Shown here: piece by piece, positions 1-5,952 of the stretch
Layout: each line of letters starts with the position of its first letter
How positions within the stretch are numbered: position 1 is the first letter of the stretch
NCBI GenBank assembly: GCA_045606465.1
Contig: JAZURZ010000018.1
Span: 1-12,280, forward strand
Length of the DNA stretch: 12,280 bases
Source of the DNA: CAKSQL01 sp045606465
Lineage (GTDB): Bacteria; Bacillota; Clostridia; UBA1381
Direction of reading: 5' to 3'
Notes under the pieces: model-generated
What the model saw: only the letters and a program-made list of their open reading frames with translations
What the model was told of the DNA's origin: nothing
Databases searched by the model: none
Program-made: the position numbers and the translations under genes

Positions 1-521
1 CTTGTTTGTTCATAGCCTTCAGGCAACATACTAAGATAATATTCTTTTTCTTGCTCTGTCAAAACACTCTCAATGGTATCATTACTAACCCAACCAGCAG
101 GATTAATTGGATTTTCAACCCCATTTTTATCTGTGTAGGCATTTTTTGGTTCTCCATACAGTTCAGTTAATTTGGTTAACAAGATTTCTTCATTTTCTTC
201 GGAAAACTGCAAAAAAATACTATGTAATCCATTTGTTTCTGCTTTTTCGCCGATATCAAATGCTAATCCTACCACTTCTAATTTTACACCCAAATACTCT
301 AAATCTTCCAATTTTACTATTTGTCTTGGTCCATTTTCAGTAACCTCATATTTTGCATTTTTTAAGTTCTCATTTTCTTGTGTGGTTTCCCAATCACTTC
401 CCCATTCAAGAGAGCAGAACTTAAAATCGCCTTTTTCTGATTGTTGGTTTTGTTGGGTGGTGTTACAACCCACTAATAACAACGCCAATACTACTGAAAA
501 TAATGTGAATAACTTTTTCAT
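1..521 (-). CDS. Secreted lipoprotein of unknown function, 3' end outside window
   Basis: The reading frame starts at the ATG at 521 and stays open for 173 codons to the window edge, so the C-terminus is missing. Residues 1-18 form a lipoprotein signal peptide: KK, a hydrophobic stretch and the lipobox LVGC, with Cys19 as the lipidation site. A Gln/Asn-rich linker (about residues 20-28) follows. The mature part is acidic. It contains a WG motif (Trp40-Gly41) and later LYGEP (121-125), a pattern that recalls small SmpA/BLIP-like lipoprotein domains, but that likeness is weak inference. An AAGGAG ribosome binding site at 529-534 lies 7 nt before the ATG, and a near-consensus promoter lies upstream, so the gene is very probably expressed. 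The product should be anchored on the outer face of the membrane. Its function is not recognised. Confidence 0.85.
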   Translation of the reverse strand, partial: MKKLFTLFSVVLALLLVGCNTTQQNQQSEKGDFKFCSLEWGSDWETTQENENLKNAKYEVTENGPRQIVKLEDLEYLGVKLEVVGLAFDIGEKAETNGLHSIFLQFSEENEEILLTKLTELYGEPKNAYTDKNGVENPINPAGWVSNDTIESVLTEQEKEYYLSMLPEGYEQT

Positions 522-583
522 ATTCACACTCCTTTTCTCAAATATTCATTCCATTTCCTATATTCTATCTATATTCTAACTAA

Positions 584-612
584 ATTATAGCAGAATTACG
601 CCCTAAAGTCAA
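584..612 (-). promoter_or_regulatory. SigA-type promoter of the lipoprotein gene
   Basis: On the minus strand there is TTGACT (607-612), a 17-bp spacer and a perfect TATAAT (584-589). Transcription would start near 577, leaving a leader of about 55 nt before the ATG at 521. No operator or riboswitch is evident in that leader. Confidence 0.85.
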
Positions 613-826
613 CAATTTTGGCAATTTCCAGCATAGTGCCCTGTTGTGGTTATCTCCTTCTGGTGGATATCCCCGAAAAAGAATAACCCGACACTTATAT
701 ATATTTGCCTATTAATTTTCCAAAAAAACTATGCTTTTTAAGGGGTAAAATCAATAAAAAAATTGGGTTCGGAAAAGCTTCCGGGAAAAACCAACACTTA
801 TAAATGACACTTTTGAGATAGATTAC
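613..826. other. AT-rich noncoding stretch, nothing recognised
   Basis: This lies between the lipoprotein promoter and the first palindromic repeat. No frame on either strand gives a credible protein. There are short palindromes, such as CGGAA/TTCCG around 770-785 and a GGATATCC near 665, but none is followed by a T-run or linked to a gene. It may be degenerate repeat or gene remnant; that is a guess. Confidence 0.5.
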
Positions 827-992
827 CCAAAGCCTTCCCCTTGAGGGGAAGGTGGGTTGCGTAGCAACTCGGATGAGGTGGAAATCGTAGGGAATGACCT
901 ATGTGTCATTCCGCGGAACGCCACGCAGGGCGTTCCCTACAACACCTCACCACCGCCTACGGCGGAGCCTCTCCTCAAGGAGAAGCCTTTGG
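827..992. repeat. Composite palindromic repeat element, copy 1
   Basis: The ends are imperfect inverted repeats: CCAAAGCCTTCCCCTTGAGG at the left, and its near reverse complement finishing in GAAGCCTTTGG at the right. Each end has the same design. First comes a short perfect hairpin (CTTCCCC-TTGA-GGGGAAG at the left), then a second small hairpin (GTTGC-GTA-GCAAC at the left, CCGCC-TAC-GGCGG at the right), then a GATGAGGTG or GTGAGGTG block facing inward. The middle holds a different palindromic module (887-940). The structure resembles a miniature inverted-repeat or REP-like element. No target duplication is visible. A 65-codon frame over it (857-1054) is not a gene. Confidence 0.85.
887..940. 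repeat. Inner palindromic module nested in copy 1
   Basis: The module is bounded by GTAGGGA (887-893) and TCCCTAC (934-940). Inside are two side-by-side 8-bp hairpins: GGAATGAC/GTCATTCC (891-898 with 905-912) and GGAACGCC/GGCGTTCC (915-922 with 929-936). The whole can fold as a cruciform or three-way junction. Copy 2 of the outer repeat lacks it, so it is an independent unit, perhaps inserted into the outer element. Confidence 0.7.
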
Positions 993-1015
993 AAAGGCAT
1001 TTTAATCGTATGAAT

Positions 1016-1057
1016 TTATCGGCGGTTTTGAAAACCGCCGATAAAAACCGCTGATAA
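1016..1057. repeat. Near-perfect hairpin with a repeated right arm
   Basis: TTATCGGCGGTTTT (1016-1029) is followed by one base and its exact reverse complement (1031-1044). A second, slightly diverged copy of the right arm (AAACCGCTGATAA, 1045-1057) follows directly. There is no T-run on either side, so it is a poor terminator candidate. It sits between the two palindromic elements, in DNA that otherwise holds no gene. Confidence 0.6.
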
Positions 1058-1121
1058 ACTACTAAATTTTTTGTCCCTGACTTGACAAAATCATATGAGT
1101 GTAGAAAGATATCGAATTATG

Positions 1122-1248
1122 AAAGCCTTCCCCTTGAGGGGAAGGGGGACCGCTTGCGGTGGATGAGGTGGAATGGAATAACGATTGCTTTCGCAATCTA
1201 CACCTCATCAGTCACTTCGTGACAGCTTCCCCTCAAGGGGAAGCCTTT
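1122..1248. repeat. Composite palindromic repeat element, copy 2
   Basis: This 127-bp element has AAAG(C/G)CTTCCCCTTGAGG at both ends in inverted orientation. It has the same end design as copy 1, with second-stem hairpins ACCGC-TT-GCGGT (left) and GTCAC-TTC-GTGAC (right) and inward GATGAGGTG blocks. The middle is short and carries one hairpin, GATTGC-TTTC-GCAATC (1183-1198). It ends only 76 bp before the isomerase-like gene. No transposase is nearby, so any movement would need help in trans. Confidence 0.85.
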
Positions 1249-1324
1249 AAAAATTTAGTCCCTAATATAACATGAGCATATAAGGGAATTGTGAAAATTT
1301 ATTGAAAAGAGTAAAATATTTAAA

Positions 1325-2209
1325 ATGGAGAGAATAACTATAAAAACATCTACAGAAATTGTGTCTATTGCAAATCACATAGGAGAGGAAAAAGCAGTTG
1401 AATATGTTGCAAAGGCAGGATTTGATGCATGGGATTTTTCCATGTGCGGAATATGCCAATATGATTGGGACACAAAAACTGCAATAGCAAATGACCATCC
1501 AATATCGGGCAGGGAATATTTATCTTACGCAAGACATTTGAAGAAAATTGGATTGGATAACGGAATTGTATGCAATCAGTCGCATGCTCCGTTTCCTACC
1601 TATATGAAAAATATAGAAACTTACTTAAAGCGAGCTATTGAATGTACTGCAGAGGCAGGAGGCAAAATTTGCGTAATACATCCCATGAATGTGGGAACAC
1701 CTGAAGAGAATGCCCAAATGTATTTGAAGCTTCTTCCATTTGCAAAGGGGTGTTCGGTTAAAATAGCTACTGAAAATATGTGGAATTGGGACGACGAAAA
1801 GGACCAATCCTGCTTTGCAGCATGCGCCACTCCCGAAAGCTTTTGTGCACACCTTAAGGCGGTAAATGATGAGGATTTTGTTGCATGTCTTGATATAGGT
1901 CATGCCGAAATGAGGGGCTCTGACACCACTGCTGTTGAAATGATAAAAGCGTTGGGTAAAAGGGTGCAGGCGCTTCATATACATGATAATGATAAGTGGT
2001 TGGATTCTCATCAGATACCATTTTCAATGCAAATAGATTTTGAGAAAATTGTAAAGGCATTAAAGGAAATTGACTACAAAGGTGACTTTACATTGGAGGC
2101 AAATAGCTTTTTGAGAGATTATACAAGTGACAATGTTTTTGAAGGGGTTAAAAAATTGGCAGATTCAGCAAGACGCCTTGCCAATATGTATGACGATATA
2201 AAAATATAA
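1325..2209 (+). CDS. Sugar phosphate isomerase/epimerase-like TIM-barrel protein
   Basis: This 294-residue protein belongs to the xylose isomerase-like (AP endonuclease family 2) TIM-barrel superfamily. Conserved strands carry the usual metal and acid/base residues: QSHAPF (His86), CVIHP (His119), ATEN (Glu150), CLDIGHAEM (Asp190, His193), LHIHDND (His218, His220, Asp221) and FTLEA (Glu258). The spacing matches a divalent-metal site built from Glu, Asp, His and Glu on successive strands. Such enzymes isomerise or epimerise keto-sugars or sugar phosphates in the cytoplasm; the substrate here cannot be read from the sequence. The ATG at 1325 is preceded only by a weak purine run (AAAAGAG near 1305-1311). 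The gene stands alone, with repeats upstream and a terminator downstream. Family confidence is high, exact function low. Confidence 0.85.
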   Translation: MERITIKTSTEIVSIANHIGEEKAVEYVAKAGFDAWDFSMCGICQYDWDTKTAIANDHPISGREYLSYARHLKKIGLDNGIVCNQSHAPFPTYMKNIETYLKRAIECTAEAGGKICVIHPMNVGTPEENAQMYLKLLPFAKGCSVKIATENMWNWDDEKDQSCFAACATPESFCAHLKAVNDEDFVACLDIGHAEMRGSDTTAVEMIKALGKRVQALHIHDNDKWLDSHQIPFSMQIDFEKIVKALKEIDYKGDFTLEANSFLRDYTSDNVFEGVKKLADSARRLANMYDDIKI

Positions 2210-2246
2210 AAAAGACTTTAAGTTATAAGCTTAAAATGCTTCTTTT
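2210..2246 (+). terminator. Weak hairpin just after the isomerase-like gene
   Basis: Directly after the stop codon, AAAAGA and TTTAAG (2210-2222) can pair with CTTAAA and TCTTTT (2230-2246), giving an interrupted stem ending in TTTT. The stem is AU-rich and has an internal bulge, so it would be a weak terminator at best. Confidence 0.3.
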
Positions 2247-2320
2247 GAAGAAAAGTTGAAAAACGGAAAAATCAAGCCTTGTGTGGTGGTAATATTAAAA
2301 AAAGCAAGAGAAAAAAATTA

Positions 2321-2360
2321 AATAAAAGCCTCTAAAATTTTTTTAGAGGCTTTTATTTTA
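2321..2360 (+). terminator. Strong Rho-independent terminator
   Basis: A 17-bp perfect stem, AATAAAAGCCTCTAAAA (2321-2337) with its exact complement (2341-2357), encloses a 3-nt loop and is followed by a T-rich tail. The A-run on the 5' side makes it potentially bidirectional. It ends transcription from the isomerase-like gene and insulates the folate operon promoter only 15 bp further on. Confidence 0.85.
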
Positions 2361-2374
2361 ATCTTAAAAAGTTA

Positions 2375-2403
2375 TTGACAATAAAAGTCAAATAATGTAT
2401 AAT
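2375..2403 (+). promoter_or_regulatory. Consensus promoter of the folT-folC operon
   Basis: A perfect TTGACA (2375-2380), a 17-bp spacer and a perfect TATAAT (2398-2403). The transcript would begin near 2410, a few bases before the riboswitch P1 stem. A promoter this strong suits a gene controlled after initiation. Confidence 0.92.
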
Positions 2404-2411
2404 TTTAGTAA

Positions 2412-2512
2412 AGCAAAGTAGGAGTTCGCGCGTTAAGTGGGGAAAGGACGGGAAGTTGCCTTTCTTACGAAAAGCAAAATTGCTTGCGGTGCGTTTTCCG
2501 CATTCCGTTGCT
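2412..2512 (+). promoter_or_regulatory. Tetrahydrofolate (THF) riboswitch aptamer
   Basis: The leader carries the conserved blocks of the THF (folT) riboswitch in order: GGAG (2421-2424), CGCGTTAAGTG (2429-2439), a GGACGGGAAGTTG segment (2446-2458), ACGAA (2467-2471), GCGGTG (2486-2491) and CGCATTCCG (2499-2507). Visible pairings are P1 AGCAA/TTGCT (2412-2416 with 2508-2512), a GAAAGG/CCTTTC stem around the GGGAAGTTG loop, and an AAGCA/TGCTT hairpin near 2472-2485. The fold binds reduced folates and turns expression down in the family. Its place directly before folT and folC supports the call. Assignment is from remembered consensus, not a covariance-model search. Confidence 0.9.
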
Positions 2513-2562
2513 ACAAAAAAAGATTATATTATAACCTTTTTGTAGTAATGCTATAGAAAGGA
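2511..2562 (+). promoter_or_regulatory. Riboswitch expression platform masking the folT ribosome binding site
   Basis: Two mutually exclusive hairpins are possible. The anti-sequestor pairs CTACAAAAA (2511-2519) with TTTTTGTAG (2537-2545). The sequestor pairs CCTTTTTGTAG (2535-2545) with CTATAGAAAGG (2551-2561): 11 continuous pairs including two G-U, around a 5-nt loop, which buries the AAAGGA ribosome binding site (2557-2562) of folT. C2511 and U2512 also belong to the 3' strand of P1, so ligand-stabilised P1 would weaken the anti-sequestor and favour masking. No T-run follows either hairpin, so control is likely translational. The pairings are seen; the switching order is inferred. Confidence 0.7.
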
Positions 2563-2570
2563 TTTTTTTT

Positions 2571-3107
2571 ATGAAAAAAAAGTTTAATACTCATACACTT
2601 GTCATGGTTGCATTGTTGGTTTCACTTCATGTTGTCTTTGTAAGAATTTTGCCCATTGGTTCAGGAAGTGTGCGCATATCCCTTGGCTTTTTGCCGATTG
2701 CAGTTGCCGGTATGTGCTTTGGCTCCTTGGGGGGAGGAACAGTGGCAGTAATTGCCGATATTTTGGGAATGCTTTTGTTTTCCAGAGGAGAAGTATATTT
2801 TCCTCTCTTTACCATAAGTGAATTTTTGCAAGGGATAGGCTTTGGAATTTATCTTAATAAAAAAGAGCTTTCACATTTTAAAACTTCAATATGCGTAGTG
2901 GCTCAATATTTTTTAGTTAACTTGTGTTTGACCTCCTTGTGGTTTTATTTTTATTCTATACTTATTATAGGAAATGAACAAGGCTATTGGCTTATTTTCA
3001 CAAGCCGCCTTGTTGCGGCGGCAGTTAACGTGCCATTGCAGCTTGTGGGAATAAACATTTTGTTAAAATATTTAAAAAAGCCTTTGAGAAAAATTGTAAG
3101 GCAGTAA
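2571..3107 (+). CDS. folT: FolT, substrate-binding S component of an ECF folate transporter
   Basis: This 178-residue, strongly hydrophobic membrane protein has about six predicted spans (around residues 8-27, 36-52, 54-71, 78-95, 105-132 and 140-166). It has the FolT-type pattern SVRISLGFLPIAVAGMCFG (33-51), then GG..A..AD.LG.LLF (54-70) and YFPLFT.SEFLQG (76-88). S components bind the vitamin with high affinity and dock on a shared energising module (EcfA, EcfA', EcfT), which is not in this window and is usually encoded once per genome. The length is normal for the family. Translation starts at ATG 2571, 8 nt after AAAGGA, which is under riboswitch control. The THF riboswitch in front and folC behind make folate the almost certain substrate. 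Confidence 0.92.
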   Translation: MKKKFNTHTLVMVALLVSLHVVFVRILPIGSGSVRISLGFLPIAVAGMCFGSLGGGTVAVIADILGMLLFSRGEVYFPLFTISEFLQGIGFGIYLNKKELSHFKTSICVVAQYFLVNLCLTSLWFYFYSILIIGNEQGYWLIFTSRLVAAAVNVPLQLVGINILLKYLKKPLRKIVRQ

Positions 3108-3134
3108 ATTAATGCAGGAAAGGCTTGAAATTTT

Positions 3135-4394
3135 ATGAAAGAGAATAATTTTGAAAAATACGCAAACAGCTTTCAAGCTATAGCACGTCTTGAGCTTGAG
3201 AGCATAACTCTTATGCTTGACTTTTTAAATCATCCTGAAAAGGATTTAAAATTTATACATGTGGCAGGCACGAATGGAAAGGGCTCGGTATGCTCATTTT
3301 TGCAAAAAATTTTTACAAATGAGGGCAAAAGGTGCGGGAAATACATATCTCCCAATATGCTAAGCGTTTGTGAGAGAATTTCAATAGACGGAGAGGATAT
3401 ACCAAAAGAGGAATTAAACAAGCTTTTGGACTTTGTTTATGATGCTGCAAAAAAAGTAGAAAGCCGCCTTGGCGAGATGCCCACACAATTCGAAATCTGG
3501 ACAGCAGCTGCTTTTTGCTATTTTAAAATGAAGAATTGCGACATTGTAATTTTGGAAACCGGACTTGGAGGACGTCTTGATGCAACTAATGTTATACCTG
3601 CCCCTGAGGCGTCGGTAATTACAAGAATTGATATTGACCATACTTCGTATCTTGGTGATACCTTAGCTAAAATTGCATCACAAAAAGCGGGAATAATTAA
3701 AAGAAAAGAAAAAAAAGCTCTTACAGTCACAATTTTGCAGGAGAGGGAGGCAATGGAGGTTTTAAAAGATGTTTGCCACCAAAAAAACAACACTCTTGCT
3801 ATTTCAAAAGAACCCGTGATACATTCTCCTGACGGAATGTGCGAGGTTATAGACTATGGGCATCTTAAAAATCTGAAGGTTGGAATTTGCGGCTATCATC
3901 AGATTGAAAATGCGGCACTTGCCATAGAGGTAGCTTTGCAGCTTGGAGTAAGCGATGAGGCTATTAAAAAAGGCATTGAGGAGGCAAAAAACATCGGACG
4001 TTTTGATTTGGTGAAAAAAAATCCTCCCATAATTTTTGATGGGGCGCATAACCCAAATGGCATGAGGGCACTCATTTTAGGGTTAAAAAGATATTTTGTT
4101 GAAAAAAAACCTTCCTTTGTTATGGGCTTTATGCAGGATAAGGACATTTTTTTAGCAATAGAGGAAATTTATAAAATATATCCTGATGCGAAAATATTCA
4201 CAGTCATGGTAAAGGATAACCCAAGAGCAATAAGTGCCGAAAAATTGGCAGAAAAAATAAAAGAGGTCAAAATGTGGGCAAAGGCATGTCCTGACATAAA
4301 GTCTGCCCTGATTGCTGCCCAGAAAGAAGGAGAGCCTGTTGTAATTTGCGGCTCCTTGTATCTTTATAAAGATTTTGTAGAAAGTTATAGATAA
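3135..4394 (+). CDS. folC: Bifunctional folylpolyglutamate synthase / dihydrofolate synthase
   Basis: FolC adds glutamate to dihydropteroate and to reduced folates using ATP, which traps folates in the cytoplasm. The 419-residue length is normal. A Mur-ligase-like ATP site comes first: P-loop HVAGTNGKGS (42-51). Next are ISPNM (71-75), where many homologues read SPHL or SPYL, then ETGLGGRLDATN (141-152), IDIDHT (165-170) and QKAGIIK (183-189), whose Lys184 corresponds to the carbamylated lysine. GYHQIENAALA (253-263) precedes the C-terminal domain, which has IGRFDLV (287-293) and FDGAHNPNGM (301-310). The start ATG at 3135 follows AGGAAAGG (3117-3123), 27 bp after folT, so the two genes are one transcription unit. 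The THF sensed by the upstream riboswitch is the substrate class that this enzyme polyglutamylates. Confidence 0.95.
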   Translation: MKENNFEKYANSFQAIARLELESITLMLDFLNHPEKDLKFIHVAGTNGKGSVCSFLQKIFTNEGKRCGKYISPNMLSVCERISIDGEDIPKEELNKLLDFVYDAAKKVESRLGEMPTQFEIWTAAAFCYFKMKNCDIVILETGLGGRLDATNVIPAPEASVITRIDIDHTSYLGDTLAKIASQKAGIIKRKEKKALTVTILQEREAMEVLKDVCHQKNNTLAISKEPVIHSPDGMCEVIDYGHLKNLKVGICGYHQIENAALAIEVALQLGVSDEAIKKGIEEAKNIGRFDLVKKNPPIIFDGAHNPNGMRALILGLKRYFVEKKPSFVMGFMQDKDIFLAIEEIYKIYPDAKIFTVMVKDNPRAISAEKLAEKIKEVKMWAKACPDIKSALIAAQKEGEPVVICGSLYLYKDFVESYR

Positions 4395-4399
4395 ATGTC

Positions 4400-4428
4400 T
4401 TGAAATAATTTTTCTTTTGTAGTATAAT
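4400..4428 (+). promoter_or_regulatory. Promoter of the DUF1846–ABC transporter unit
   Basis: TTGAAA (4400-4405), a 17-bp spacer and a perfect TATAAT (4423-4428) begin 5 bp after the folC stop. Transcription would start near 4435, about 30 nt before the next ATG. No terminator separates folC from it, so read-through from the folate operon is also possible. Confidence 0.8.
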
Positions 4429-4466
4429 TAAATTGATATTTTTGTAAAAGAGAGGCAAAACTGGTT

Positions 4467-5936
4467 ATGAATCAAAAGATAGGATTTGACAATGAAAAAT
4501 ATATAAAAATGCAGTCGGAGCATATAGGCGAGCGTGTGCTTGCCTTTGGCAACAAGCTTTATCTTGAGCTTGGGGGCAAACTTTTTGACGACTATCACGC
4601 CTCTCGTGTTTTGCCTGGTTTTCAGCCTGACAGTAAGATAAAAATGCTTATGCATCTTGCAGACAAGCTGGAAATTGTTATTGTTATAAGTGCGCTTGAC
4701 ATTGTAAAAAACAAAGTGAGAAGTGACTATAACCTGACATATGACCTTGATACCTTGCGTCTTATAGATGCTTTTGAAAGTCTTGGACTTATGGTAGGAA
4801 GCGTTGTAATAACAAAATATACTGGTCAGAATGCTGCAGATGTTTTTAAAAAACGTCTTGAAAATATGGGGATTCCGGTCTTTTTGCACTATCCAATTGA
4901 AGGGTATCCCTCAAATGTGGAATATATAGTAAGCGATGAGGGCTTTGGAAAAAATGAATATGTAAAAACTGAGCGCCCCATTGTGGTTGTTACAGCACCG
5001 GGACCCGGAAGCGGAAAAATGGCAACCTGTCTTTCGCAGCTTTATCATGAGAATAAAAGGGGAGTAAAAGCAGGATATGCTAAATTTGAAACCTTCCCTG
5101 TATGGAATCTTCCCTTAAAGCACTATGTAAACCTTGCCTATGAGGCAGCGACGGTTGATTTAAATGATGTAAATATGATTGACCCCTTCCATCTTGAGGC
5201 ATATGGCAAAACTACAGTAAATTACAATCGTGACATAGAGGTTTTTCCTGTTCTTAATGCAATATTTGAAAAAATACTTGGGGAAAGCCCCTACAAGTCA
5301 CCTACCGACATGGGTGTTAACATGGCAGGTAATTGCATTATTGATGATGAGGTTGTTTGTCAGGCATCAAAGGAAGAAATAGTAAGACGCTATTATCATG
5401 TCTTAAAGGATAAAATAAATGGCAAATGCGATGATGAGGTCTTGCTTAAAATGGAGCTTATCATGAAGCAGGCAGAGGTTTCCTGCAATGATAGAGCGGT
5501 AGTTCCTGCGGCTTTGGAAAAGGCTAAAAAAAGCGGCGGTGCAGCTTGTGCAATTCAGCTTGTTGACGGAAGAATTGTTACGGGAAAAACATCAGCTCTT
5601 CTTGGTGCATCGAGTGCCGCACTTTTAAATGCCTTAAAAGTGATAGCGGGAATTGATGATGAAATACATTTGATTTCACCTGATATAATTGAGCCCTTGC
5701 AGGGGTTAAAAACTAATCATTTTGGAAGTAAAAACCCAAGACTTCATACCGACGAAACACTTATTGCACTTTCAATTTGTGCGGCGAATGACGAAATTGC
5801 AAAAAAAGCCTTTGAGGGCTTAAAAGCATTGCATGGTGCAGAGGCACATTCGTCAGGGATTTTGTCACAGGTAGATGAAATGGTGTTTAAAAAGCTGGGA
5901 ATAAATCTTACATGTGAGGCAGTGTATAACAAATAA
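4467..5936 (+). CDS. DUF1846 (UPF0371) family protein
   Basis: This 489-residue protein matches the conserved DUF1846/UPF0371 family over its full length, whose function is, to my knowledge, not established. Recognisable segments are the N-terminal GFDNEKYIKMQSEHIGERV (6-24), LGGKLFDDYHASRVLPGF (35-52), the glycine-rich P-loop-like TAPGPGSGKMATC (176-188) and the mid-protein KFETFPVWNLPLKHYVNLAY (206-225), DPFHLEAYG (239-247) and VNYNRD (251-256). The loop GPGSGK suggests nucleotide or phosphate binding, which is inference. There is no signal peptide or membrane span, so it should be cytoplasmic. An AGAGAGG site (4449-4455) precedes the ATG by 11 nt. It has its own promoter and is followed after 16 bp by an ABC exporter gene, probably as one transcript. 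Family confidence is high; the biochemical role is unknown. Confidence 0.9.
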   Translation: MNQKIGFDNEKYIKMQSEHIGERVLAFGNKLYLELGGKLFDDYHASRVLPGFQPDSKIKMLMHLADKLEIVIVISALDIVKNKVRSDYNLTYDLDTLRLIDAFESLGLMVGSVVITKYTGQNAADVFKKRLENMGIPVFLHYPIEGYPSNVEYIVSDEGFGKNEYVKTERPIVVVTAPGPGSGKMATCLSQLYHENKRGVKAGYAKFETFPVWNLPLKHYVNLAYEAATVDLNDVNMIDPFHLEAYGKTTVNYNRDIEVFPVLNAIFEKILGESPYKSPTDMGVNMAGNCIIDDEVVCQASKEEIVRRYYHVLKDKINGKCDDEVLLKMELIMKQAEVSCNDRAVVPAALEKAKKSGGAACAIQLVDGRIVTGKTSALLGASSAALLNALKVIAGIDDEIHLISPDIIEPLQGLKTNHFGSKNPRLHTDETLIALSICAANDEIAKKAFEGLKALHGAEAHSSGILSQVDEMVFKKLGINLTCEAVYNK

Positions 5937-5952
5937 AAGAAATGGTGATTTT

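Noticed and set aside
172..579. 135-codon plus-strand frame at the left end
   Set aside because: It lies antisense to the lipoprotein gene, which has a signal peptide, a ribosome binding site and a consensus promoter. The plus frame has none of these.
857..1054. 65-codon plus-strand frame over the first palindromic repeat
   Set aside because: It is a translation of the repeat arms and inner hairpins, has no ribosome binding site, and its sequence is fully explained by the palindromic structure.
827..1248. Possible CRISPR array or tandem repeat
   Set aside because: The repeats are inverted pairs of hairpins with unequal spacing, not regularly spaced direct repeats, and no cas gene is nearby.
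2511..2545. Transcription terminator or antiterminator in the folT leader
   Set aside because: The CTACAAAAA/TTTTTGTAG hairpin is AU-rich and is not followed by a T-run; the competing hairpin covers the ribosome binding site, which fits translational control better.
4428..4889. 153-codon minus-strand frame opposite the start of the DUF1846 gene
   Set aside because: It shows no family motif or ribosome binding site, while the plus-strand gene is conserved along its whole length and has a promoter.
5914..5952. Upstream GTG at 5914 as the ABC exporter start
   Set aside because: It would overlap the DUF1846 coding end by 23 bp, has no clear ribosome binding site and adds only 13 polar residues. 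GTG 5953 sits after GGTGA and gives a normal N-terminus.
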